Assembly (NCBI GenBank): GCA_947652605.1
Contig: OX393583.1
Span: forward strand, 7,543,222 to 7,607,221
Reading direction: 5' to 3'
Source: Elmis aenea
Lineage: Eukaryota > Arthropoda > Insecta > Coleoptera > Elmidae
DNA length: 64,000 nt
The notes under the pieces are model-generated. The model was not told the origin of the DNA and ran no database searches. It saw only the letters and a program-made list of their open reading frames with translations. Positions 33,296 through 42,720 of this stretch are shown here, piece after piece. The stretch's first letter is position 1. The number at the start of each line of letters is the position of its first letter. Position numbers and translations under genes: made by a program.

Positions 33296-33303
33296 TTTAA
33301 AGC

Positions 33304-33716
33304 TCAGATTTCGCTGTATATTTTTGTAAAAATCATTTAATTTTAATGAATAATTTGCCTTTAGGCAAGTTCTTCCAGTTAAATACTTTGTAAACCGTGT
33401 TCATCCTTACTAATTTAATTCCGCTATTATTTGACAACAAAAGTGTTAAAATAATTGAGAAGATAGAGAAAGGAATGCTTTTGGGTCCTAGAAGGGTTGT
33501 AATTTCTCGAAGTTTTAAGGCAATCTTAATAGATTTTTTCGCGTTTTTTCGTGAACATTTCAATGCTCATTATCCTAATTTTTTGGTACTACTTGGGAGC
33601 CTTAAACTTTTTCTATGCTATACATTTTGCTGGTGGGCCCAAAAATTCAGTTACGTCGCTAAATTGTCTCACCTAAAGTTGTATCAATCGAATGCAATTT
33701 TATTCATCCGCTCATG
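33304..33716. other. No gene recognised
   Basis: Spacer between a hAT and a Harbinger element. A plus frame from 33397 runs into the Harbinger end and is a chance frame. Confidence 0.4.
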
Positions 33717-34127
33717 TTATGCCCGGTTTCTCCGACACATCTCAAGATCGAACTTATATAAGCCCGCCTTATATTTAAGACCGTCTCAAGATACCAATGC
33801 GTTGCACAGAAAACATATTCCGGAATCTGTTAGACATCTCAGCTAAGTTAGAACTCGGTTTGGCAACGTTGCAAGAAGTCGGCACATTTTAGCGGCAGCT
33901 TGAAATGGCTAATTTTCATTGGCCATTTACATCACAGCTGTTAAAACGGCTCCCTGTGACATCTTGTTGTTGCTATCAGCTGTTAGTCACATATAAAGTT
34001 ACAGTTCGGTGTTTATTATTTTATTTTGTGTTGAAATGGCGAAAAAAAAAGAATAAATTATACCATGGAGGAAAAACAATTATTAGTTAGCTTGGTGGAA
34101 GAAAATAAAATAAATAGATTATGTATA

Positions 34128-35050
34128 CAGGGTGTTTGAAATTCGAGTTTAAGCATGGGGTTCTCGCTTATTATAATAGCTAGAGTATAGGTTTAAATTT
34201 GGCAAAGTTGCTAAATTTGGTGCTCATTAATAATCCAAAGAGAAATTGAAAATATCTCAAACGGTGTCCGAGAAAATTAGGAAAAACTGGAAAATACGAT
34301 TTTTGAAAATCGTCTATAACTCCTTTGGAGTATGAAATATTTGAAATGTGTAAAATTATTGCCGAAGCAACTTTTTAAGCCGAATCGGATGGTAGTCACA
34401 AATTTTTCCTAGATCGATTCGTTTTTGTTTTATGACAACCAACTTTGTTTTTGCTTATAGGCGCAAGTTTTGCTATTTACATTATCAAATAGCATTTATT
34501 TTTCTAAATCCATTGATGTATCACACATGGTATTTTACTCTTTCTTTTATTGTCAAATTTCAAAAAATACGTTTTAAACAATAACCATTATAAATAAGGT
34601 TGGCCGGTCATTGTAGTTTATGTTGTTTCCATGACAACCGATCAACAATCTAAAAGTTTTAAAGGCCTGTTAGTCCTAAAAATGAACTTTAATAACGAAG
34701 AAAAACGCGATATGCTGCCCATCACAAAAAACAAAGTTGGTTGTCTAAAACAAAAACGAATCGACCTAGGAAAAATTTGTGACCACCATCCGATTCGGCT
34801 TAAAAAGTTGCTTGGGCAACTTTTTTACACATTTAAAATATTTCAAACTCCAAAGGAGTTATAGACGATTTTCAAAAATCGTATTTTCCAGTTTTTCCTA
34901 ATGTTCTCGGATACTGTTTGAGATATTTCCAATTTCTCTTTGGATTATTAATGAGCACCAAATTTAGCAACTTTGCCAATTTTAAACCTATACTCGAGCT
35001 ATTATAATACGCGAGATCCCCATGCTTAAACTCGAATTTCAAACACCCTG
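34128..35050. mobile_element. Mariner palindrome nested in Harbinger copy 1
   Basis: Starts CAGGGTGTTTGAAATTCGAG and ends with its reverse complement; TA at 34126-34127 and 35051-35052. The left arm is longer (about 590 bp, reaching the transposase start MNFNNEEKRDML at 34683) and the right arm is about 325 bp, so one arm and the coding centre have been lost. Same family as 17113-18600. Confidence 0.88.
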
Positions 35051-35052
35051 TA

Positions 35053-35243
35053 TACTCCAATTGAGGCTCAATTTGATCTAAGATCACAATAACTGTCTTT
35101 TTTGTGAGGCGAAAACGCATAAAAAATCGATCGTATTCGAAATCCGTAAATGGATTTGCGCGAACAAATCGCCTTCGAGAAATTACAGGGTCGTACAAGT
35201 CATCATCTGCATCATCTATCATATTTATAAAGTCAATGTCCAT
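35053..35243 (-). pseudogene. Harbinger (HARBI1-like) transposase N-terminal remnant, copy 1
   Basis: From ATG at 35243 the minus strand reads MDIDFINMIDDADDDLYDP, RRRFVRANPFTDFEYDRFF, then FRLTKKTVIVILDQIEPQL. The RFRLTKxTVxxIL segment is the conserved start of HARBI1-like transposases. The frame runs on without a stop into the mariner terminus, making a 123-codon chimeric frame. No DDE region remains. Confidence 0.8.
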
Positions 35244-35472
35244 ATTTAAACTTAAACCACAATTTAAACAAAAATTTAACTACAAACAAAGCAAATATAA
35301 GATACTTTTAGGTTATGTACTCCAGCTCAAGTTCTAGTAAACAGCGACTCAAGATGCGAGCTCAGCTCAAGTCGAATATGTTCTTAAAATTGCTTGGTGC
35401 AACACTTTATAACGTTAAGGCGAACTTAAGATTCAGCTAGATCTTAAGATGTGTCGGAGAAACCGGGCATTA

Positions 35473-36379
35473 GTCTCTCAAGTAAAAAAAATAGGATGTA
35501 TTACATTTCACCGCACCCACAGATGATAATTCGAAAACCATTCCTTAACCTTATAGGTCAGGATGCTCCACAAATAAAGTTCTTTACGACATTGGTCGCC
35601 ACTTTGATAATCTACGTATAATAAAGTCTACGAATCTTCGGCTTAATCTGTGAACGAAAATAGAACGCATTTCATAAAAATGGAAATGCCGGCCTTACGA
35701 CGTTCCAGATACGTTATTTTGCTTCAAGAACGACCGCAAACAGCATCGGACAATAAAATAATCATGATATGAGGTTTGATCCAAAAATAAAAATGCATAA
35801 AACATCGCGAAAGTATTTTCGTGGCGGGTTATTTTTATTTTCAAGTTCTGCACTCTTATATTTGCGACTATTTTTAGACGTACGTCGTTGGTTTACGCGT
35901 TCGCTTTTATTTAAACTGGAAACGTTTTGCATTGTGCGAATTTAGTATTGTAGATTTTTGTAGGGCTCTCAATTATACGTGAATTTCGCTTTTGTTTAGC
36001 GTCTCGTAAAGTTCTTTTGAAGTCGCTCGGCGAAGACAAAGTTTAAGGAAACGACTAATTTAAAACTGACGGTACTACAAATACTTTAACCTGTTTAATC
36101 CTCTTTTGAGTGTTATATGACGAAAGTCTGGATTGTTTACCTTGATTAAATGTAGCGTGGTTTCTTTTTTAAGTGCGCGGACGGCCGTAATGGCTCGATT
36201 TGCATGATTTTCGGGGTCCGTTTCGATCTGTTTCGCTTTTAATGCGTTTGCTTTTGGAAACGTATTTAAGTTCGCCGGTGAATTTTTCGATCGAACAATG
36301 AAAACGCTAAAGAAAATGATATTTTCTTTTTGAAATTACAAGATTTTAATTAAAAATTAATACAAGACGACTTCAAATT
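35473..36379. promoter_or_regulatory. Low-repeat CpG-bearing island; possible host regulatory DNA
   Basis: No gene. 35690-36320 looks unique, with repeated CpG (GCCGGCCTTACGACG, GTGCGCGGACGGCCGTAATG), TTTATTTTT words and the octamer ATTTGCAT at about 36198. Regulatory function is only inferred. Confidence 0.2.
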
Positions 36380-37591
36380 TAACCAGAAAAAATATAAAAC
36401 GACTGTACTTAGGAACAGGGAATGCTATCAAAAGTCCCTCTAATCTAAAATTTCATGTTAAATCCAAAAATGCAATAAAAAAATAGACCATTGTATTTGA
36501 AATAAGAAAGTAGACGTCAACTTCTCGTATTTTCGGAAGTGTCGCCATCTTGACAATATTTTCATTAAACAGATACACTTTTTTGTAACTAATCTATTAA
36601 CGACGTTATTAAATAATTTGTGTTGCATTTTTATTTTTTCGAAAAAATATAAAAGTGACAGTAACTCGAAAAATATTGATTTTAGGTATAGGACATGCTT
36701 AACATTTTTTAAAGGCAATTGAATTGTCTAACAGTAAACGTAAAAATATACAGGGTGTTGCATTTAAAATAACAAACTTGCATGTCGGTTCTCGAAAAAT
36801 AAACACCCTGTATATTAAGAAATAATGCAAGCTTATGCAGCTCGTGATGCCAAACAACTTTTGTATCTAACACTTTTTGGTAACTACTATATTAACGACG
36901 CTATTAAATAATTTAAGTTGCATTTTCATTTTTTTGAAAAAATATAAAAGTGCCAGTAACTCGAAAAATATTGATTTTAGGTATAGCACATGCTTAACAT
37001 TTTTTAAAGGCAATTGAATTGTCTTACAGAAAACGTAAAAATACACAGGGTGTTGCATTTAAAATAACAAACTTGCATGTCGGTTCTCGAAAAATAAACA
37101 CCCTGTATATTAAGAAATAATGCAGGCTTATGCAGCTCGTGATGCCAAACAACTTTTGTATTTAACACTTTTTTGTAACTACTATATTAACGACGCTATT
37201 AAATAATTTAAGTTGCATTTTCATTTTTTCGAAAAAATATAAAAGTGCCAGTAACTCGAAAAATATTGATTTTAGGTATAGGACATGCTTAACATTTTTT
37301 AAAGGCAATTGAATTGTCTTACAGAAAACGTAAAAATACACAGGGTGTTGCATTTAAAATAACAAACTTGCATGTCGGTTCTCGAAAAATAAACACCCTG
37401 TATATTAAGAAATAATGCAGGCTTATGCAGCTCGTGATGCCAAACAACTTTTGTATTTAACACTTTTTTTGTAACTACTATATTAACGACGCTATTAAAT
37501 AATTTAAGTTGCATTTTCATTTTTTCGAAAAAATATAAAAGTGCCAGTAACTCGAAAAATGTTGATTTTAGGTATAGCACATGCTTAACAT

Positions 37592-38151
37592 TTTTTTTTC
37601 ACTACTAGTAATTTAGCGTAGCATTATGACGTATATTAGAATGCCGTGAAATTCAATTTCTCTACCTATGCATGATTACAGGTAAACAATTTTTCATTAT
37701 TAACCACTGGTGAATAATGAACAAATTTATATTTTTTGATAATGCTGTTGTAGTTTTAAGGAAAAAAAAATTATAGGACGATTTACTATGATGGAGAAAT
37801 TCTCTTTATTGGTATTTTAGCATTTAAAACGTTGTTTAAATAAATTAATTTAATTTTAAAAACTTTGGTGTATTTAAATAACACGACTTTCGCGCCGTAA
37901 TAAATGACGGTTGTCAATATCCACACCGTCGATTGACACAACGTAAAAAAGAGAAAAGTTTTAATGTCAGTATTTTAGATGAAACCATCGCTTAAAAACA
38001 ATGTTTTTTAATAACAATAGTGATTTAGCAAGATCAGTAACACGCAGATTCAATATTTCTATAGTATAGATAGGTACTTAACTTTTTATATTTTAGGTTA
38101 GAAAGTGCGTACATAACATAAATGGGTTTGTCTTACTAGTAGTGAAAAAAA
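37592..38151. mobile_element. Palindrome-ended insertion in the satellite
   Basis: Inverted ends TTTTTTTCACTACTAGTAA (37593-37611) and TTACTAGTAGTGAAAAAAA (38133-38151). It sits in the T-run of a satellite unit that resumes at 38283. About 560 bp, no coding sequence, superfamily unknown. Confidence 0.72.
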
Positions 38152-38152
38152 T

Positions 38153-38282
38153 AGTATATACACCACGGTAGAGAAGTCTTATAGCCTTCGGGCCCTTAGA
38201 TCCCTCGGCGCTTCGCGCCTCGTGATCTAATCTGAGCCCTCAGGCTATAATAGTTGACTTCTCTAACTTGGTATATAATATA
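38153..38282. repeat. GC-rich hairpin module in the satellite
   Basis: TAGTATATACACCACGGTAG, AGAGAAGTC, TATAGCC, CTTAGATC are mirrored by GATCTAATC, GGCTATAATAG, GACTTCTCTAAC and TATAATATACTA, around a GCGCTTCGCGC core at 38208-38218. It lies directly against the previous insertion. Confidence 0.7.
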
Positions 38283-38916
38283 CTATTAAAGGCAACTGAA
38301 TTGTCTAACAGAATACGTAAAAATACACAGGGTGTTGCATTTAAAATAACAAACTTGCATGTCGGTTCTCGAAAAATAAACACCCTGTATATTAAGAAAT
38401 AATGCAGGCTTATGCAGCTCGTGATGCCAAACAACTTTTGTATTTAACACTTTTTTGTAACTACTATATTAACGACGCTATTAAATAATTTAAGTTGCAT
38501 TTTCATTTTTTCGAAAAAATATAAAAGTGCCAGTAACTCGAAAAATATTGATTTTAGGTATAGCACATGCTTAAAATTTTTTAAAGGCAATTGAATTGTC
38601 TAACAGAAAACGTAAAAATATAGAGGGTGTTGCATTTAAAATAACAAACTTGCATGTCAGTTCTCGAAAAATAAACACCCTGTATATTAAGAAATAATGC
38701 AGGCTTATGCAGCTTGTGATGCCAAACAACTTTTGTATTTAACACTTTTTTGTAACTACTATATTAACGAAGCTATTAAATAATTTTTGTAGCATATTTA
38801 TTTTTTCGCAAAAATATAAACGGGGCAGTAACTCGAAAAATATTGATTTCAAATCAATACTCTTTTCATTCTCCACATATTTTTAATGCCCGGTCCCAAT
38901 CAATCACCCTGTACAT

Positions 38917-39709
38917 CAACCGTTTCCAAAACCCACATGAAAACGCACCCAGTCACACCCAACATCAAGTTTTCTATTAAATCGAACGATAATCGAACTA
39001 ATACAAAATACATAAAACGCAGTGAACGAACTCAATAACAAGATATGATTAAACTTCTTAAGAAATTAATAGGAAAGCTGTTTCATGCACCATTGAATCT
39101 AAAACATATTCTCGCTAAATCGGGAAAATAGACGGCGATTATAGCGAGAAATTCAATTTTACGCGGATATTATCTTCGCTTACCAGTTTTTTGTAACAAT
39201 ATTTATTTACAAATCAAACAAAGCATGAACGTTAAGCTAAAAAATGAACGAAACTCCTCTAATTTGTATCGGTTGGTTAACTTTTTAAGATTTTTTCTTC
39301 AAAATATTTACACAAAGTAAAACATACTTTTTGTAAAGTGTTTTTAACTATTAAAATTTATAACAATAATTATAACACCAATGCAATGCATATGTAGACA
39401 CTTTAAAAACTAGAGATAAAACTCTTGCTTTAGACGTTTTGATAACACTAATGGCTGAAGACACTCAACTTTCATTCAAGTTCTAAATAATTGCTTCGGA
39501 AATCTACAGAATGTTTTAAAATAGCAGGTGTTGATTGATAGGGATAGGGACGCTGTCGAAATAACCATTGAAGAACTTATCTCGCAATGAGTTTTTAGTT
39601 CTAAAAACGAGTTTAAAAAACTTGTAGACGTAAGGGTAATATGGAGCATAACGGGGAAGCGGAGCACAAGGGGGTACAACCTTCATTTTGCCCGGAAGTA
39701 GCGCAATTT
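38917..39709. other. No gene recognised
   Basis: AT-rich spacer. 39540-39700 may include degraded upstream LINE sequence (ATAACCATTGAAGAACTTAT), but no confident motif is visible. Confidence 0.4.
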
Positions 39710-41075
39710 TCCGGAACTATTTAGAAATAAGATGAAATGAATCGCTACTGACCGATGTTTTTCCCGAAAGTTGGAAAACGGCGTTAGTTGTGCCCATCTG
39801 CCCATACCAAAAGTGAGACGAACCAATCAATAAATGCGAAGAATTTAGACCAATAAACATACTACCTAAATATGAACAAATTTTGAAGTCTGTTGTCAAA
39901 CGACAAATATTACAGTTTTTAGAAGAGAACAAAATACTATCAGTATACTATACTCATACAAGACTATACTATAAGACGATCAATCCGGCTTTAGAGCCAA
40001 ACATTCATGTGGAACATCATTCAATCTTGTGCTAGCTGATTGGAAGCAGCAAATTGAAAACAACAAATACATTGTGGGGGTGTTTTTAGACTTTAAAAGA
40101 GCATTTGAAACCATAGATAGAAATAGGCTGATTAAAAAACTGGAACAATATGGCATACGAGGAACCGAAAACAGGTGGTTTGAAAGTTATCTAACAACTC
40201 GCTATCAAAAAACTAAATTTAACAATATAGAATCAGAAAAAATTATCAGCACACTAGGTGTACCACAAGGTTCAGTTTTGGGTCCTTTACTTTTTGTGCT
40301 GTACTTAAATGATTTGGAACACAATATAAATAACTGTAGTGTAAATCTCTTTGCAGATGACACTTTAATCACAGCTTCTGATAGCAACCTAGAGTCGGCT
40401 ATTAATAAGATAAATAATTAACTATACGTTGTATCAGAATGGTTAAAAATTATCAAATTAAAATTAAATACAGACAAAACCAAATTTACGATCATAGGAA
40501 ACAGGCCAATACCGAATGATGTAAGCATTAAATTTAAAATAGATAATGAAGAACTTGAATGTGTTCCGCAAATTAAATATCTTGGTGTTATGATAGACAA
40601 TAAACTTAAATTTAACAGCAATGTGGATTACATTGTGAAAAAAATTAGTTTTCTGGGTAGATTAACAAACAAACTTAGCCTTTCAGCAAAAATTACAGTA
40701 TATAGGTCACTAATCGCTCCACACTTCGATTACTGCGCGAGTATTTTGTTCTTATGCAACGAAGGCCTTGCATACATTGCAGAAACAACAAAACAGGAAT
40801 GCGCGTTATTTTAAAATGCTCGAGATACACTAAAATAAGCGAAATGTTAAATACTTTAAAGTGGGTTAGTATACGTCAAAGAATTACGTTTAATTGCCTT
40901 TTTTTAATATACAAGGCAATAAATAATTTTTTACTAAAAATTTAATACAAAACTGTAACATTCACGAATACCAGACCAGGGACAAAGACGACTTTAGACT
41001 ACCGAAATTAACGAAAACAAATACACAGAATGCCTTGTACTACAAAGGACTCAAGATTTTTAATGAATTACCTGT
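39710..41075 (+). pseudogene. LINE reverse transcriptase (CR1/Jockey-like), broken
   Basis: In order: LLTDVFPESWKTALVVP (about 39740), CEEFRPINILPKYEQIL, QSGFRAKHSCGTSFNLVLA (split by a frameshift and extra bases near 39940-39985), VGVFLDFKRAFETIDRNR (40078), GVPQGSVLGPLLFVLYLND, FADDTLITASD (40350), a stop at 40419, LNTDKTKFTIIGNR, IKYLGVMIDNKLKF, then ILKCSRYTKISEMLNTLKW and NALYYKGLKIFNELPVD near 41030. Fingers, palm and thumb are recognisable but disrupted. Endonuclease is absent. Confidence 0.9.
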
Positions 41076-41338
41076 GGACAGCACCCACCAAAGTTAGCAA
41101 AATCTGTAGACCTAATCCCCCAAATTGTTCTATAACTCTATTATGTAGTCAAGAGAAAAAAGATGAATGCCTAAATTATCATGATTATTCTGAAGACGGA
41201 TGGACTCGATGTTCTTCTTGTCAAAAAAGCTCACAACTCTTATCGGGACTTGCCAGTGACGAAGATGCTGTACAGTGTACACATTTGTGTATAGTAAAAA
41301 ATTATTTTCCAATGAAGAAAAAGTTACATTACATATGA
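41076..41338 (+). other. Cysteine-rich open stretch of unknown origin
   Basis: After the LINE C-terminus the frame continues open: KICRPNPPNCSITLLCSQE, DECLNYHDYSEDGWTRCSSC, VQCTHLCIVKNYFP. Cysteines are spaced as in small zinc-binding or secreted domains, but I cannot assign a family. TTAG at 41094-41097 could be a splice acceptor. It may be part of the LINE, a captured exon or chance. Confidence 0.2.
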
Positions 41339-41915
41339 GATAACTAAAAAAGAAAAGCACCACATATGTGGCCAATTTCATGTATTTCTTTTAACCTGTA
41401 TATTTCTGAATTATTCTTAATACATTTTTATCCAACAATCGTTTCCAGTACTTCATTTGATAAAAAGTATTGATATCACAAAAACGAAAATTGGCTTTTT
41501 TTGATTTAAATACCCCATTCTGCCTACATTCCCCTACCAATAATCTCGATTATACAGCGATATTTGAGTTGGCGAGGTTTATTTGTGAACTAAGTGTGTT
41601 TGTTTAACTTCAGTTTGTGAAGTAAACACATAAAACAAATTAAAATAAACGCATTCGTTTTGGATTCCTCGTTTTTAACATTCATATTAGCATTTCGTTA
41701 TGATTGTGTTTGCAATGTAGCAAAAGAAGTTTTTAATAATATGTCATAATTGTAATAAAAAACTGTTGATCAAATAAACACAGTTATGCTACAAAATTTT
41801 CTCAGTTAAAAAGCAAATTGTATCTGGCGAACTGGTGCAAAGTTTTTTTTTTGTTTCCAAGAAAAGGTATTAACCTTTATGCCAATAACCGAAATTTACA
41901 ACGTTGTTCAATGAC
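41339..41915. other. No gene recognised
   Basis: AT-rich spacer. Confidence 0.4.
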
Positions 41916-42407
41916 CAGGTACCCGGGTACCACCTACAGATTTTTTGAAATAAACTTATCTTATAAATTTTGTATATTTTTGTAAATAGAACGACAGATA
42001 GGCCAAATCATTCAGTTTTAAATTTGAAATTTTAAAACCTGTAACCAACATACGAAACATTTTGTTTACTTTTGAATGAGGTAATAAACAAACCAGATAT
42101 AAACACGTGCATATTTAAATAATTTCAAAACGACCTATCTAGCTCAACATCCTTTTGTAAAAATTGGCCTATCTTCGTTATATTTTAAACATCTGTTAAA
42201 CATTTGTGTGGTTACAAATTACTTTCGATTTAAGTATGCCCTATACCCAAAACTCATACTTTTCAGAACATTCGACATTTTTTCTTATAATCGTTATTGA
42301 TGCAAATAGAGTGCCGTGGAAATCGAAGAAGCTGACTGTTCACTTCGCTAACGTCAAAAACTTGTCATTTATTTCTTGAATTATTGCATTTCCACCGGGT
42401 ACCCGGT
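41916..42407. mobile_element. Possible MITE with GGTACCCGGGTACC ends
   Basis: CAGGTACCCGGGTACCACCT at the left and CCACCGGGTACCCGG at the right are roughly inverted. The interior (42240-42395) shares sequence with the hAT pair at 4354 and 32105. No clean target duplication was found, so boundaries and class are uncertain. Confidence 0.4.
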
Positions 42408-42594
42408 TATTGAGAATGACTACGCAAACTTCCATGGATTTTTTTTTGTTCCAGGACGGGGAAAATATATAAAAGCTTATTTCGCTTTAAAAAGGTAAAA
42501 TCGCGATCAGTTTAAAAAAAAAATCACTAAAACATTAAAAAATTACACCAAAAGTATTGTAGGCTTCCGCGGTTGACGTCCAATTTATACAAGT

Positions 42595-42720
42595 TGTCTG
42601 ACATCTTCAGGGGTGTAGGTTAAACAATCCTGAAGATGTACCCGATAAAGGAGGACGAAACGTCGGGTATGAAGAAACCTTCGACATGGTTCCAACCCGG
42701 AAACAAATTATATACTTCAC
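42595..42720 (+). other. Penelope-type terminal motif with hammerhead-like core
   Basis: ACATCTTCAGG (42601-42611) pairs with CCTGAAGATGT (42629-42639). The CTGAAGA starting at 42630 is followed by a variable block and GGACGAAACGTCGGGTA (42653-42669). CTGANGA...GAAAC is the conserved core of hammerhead ribozymes found in Penelope-like retroelement terminal repeats. Helix II here is weak, so activity is doubtful. No RT or GIY-YIG domain lies nearby. Confidence 0.35.

Larger units (their letters stand above)
33720..35469. mobile_element. Composite Harbinger element, copy 1, with nested mariner palindrome
   Basis: Inverted ends TGCCCGGTTTCTCCGACACA and its reverse complement, with TTA duplicated exactly (33717-33719, 35470-35472). 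A 3-bp TTA duplication and the encoded remnants mark PIF/Harbinger. Left part: plus-strand MEEKQLLVSLVEENKINRL from 34063, possibly the start of the Myb/SANT-like partner ORF (inference). Right part: minus-strand start of the transposase. Between them lies a mariner palindrome. A second copy with the same structure is at 59646-61387. Confidence 0.92.
36575..38860. repeat. Tandem satellite, ~295-bp unit, about six copies
   Basis: Units repeat with a 295-bp period (for example AACTTTTGTATTTAACACTT at 37150, 37445 and 38436). Each unit carries AACTCGAAAAATATTGATTT, TTTAGGTATAGGACATGC, then a 66-bp TA-flanked mini-palindrome from CAGGGTGTTGCATTTAAAA to AACACCCTG. Copies: about 36575-36856, 36857-37151, 37152-37446, 37447-37590 (interrupted), 38283-38577 and 38578-38860. 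Near-identity of the middle copies suggests recent homogenisation. Confidence 0.92.
36380..38916 (-). mobile_element. CAGGGTGATTGATT-type repeat expanded by an internal satellite
   Basis: The left 36410-36560 is the reverse complement of the 28650-28830 part of copy 1 (CATTCCC..., AGTTGACGTCTACTTTCTTA). The right end 38850-38916 is its terminus (reverse complement TACAGGGTGATTGATTGGGA). Between them, where copies at 28555 and 57299 have about 70 bp, lies a tandem satellite plus an insertion. Confidence 0.75.

Noticed and set aside
33397..33846. 149-codon plus-strand open frame
   Set aside because: It runs from spacer DNA into the Harbinger terminus; composition and lack of motifs indicate chance.
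36458..37580. Several similar minus frames with LKNVKHVLYLKSIFFELL
   Set aside because: They repeat because the 295-bp satellite repeats; no independent coding evidence.
41916..42407. Firm hAT call for the GGTACCCGGG-ended segment
   Set aside because: No matching 8-bp flanks could be found, so it is listed only as a possible MITE.
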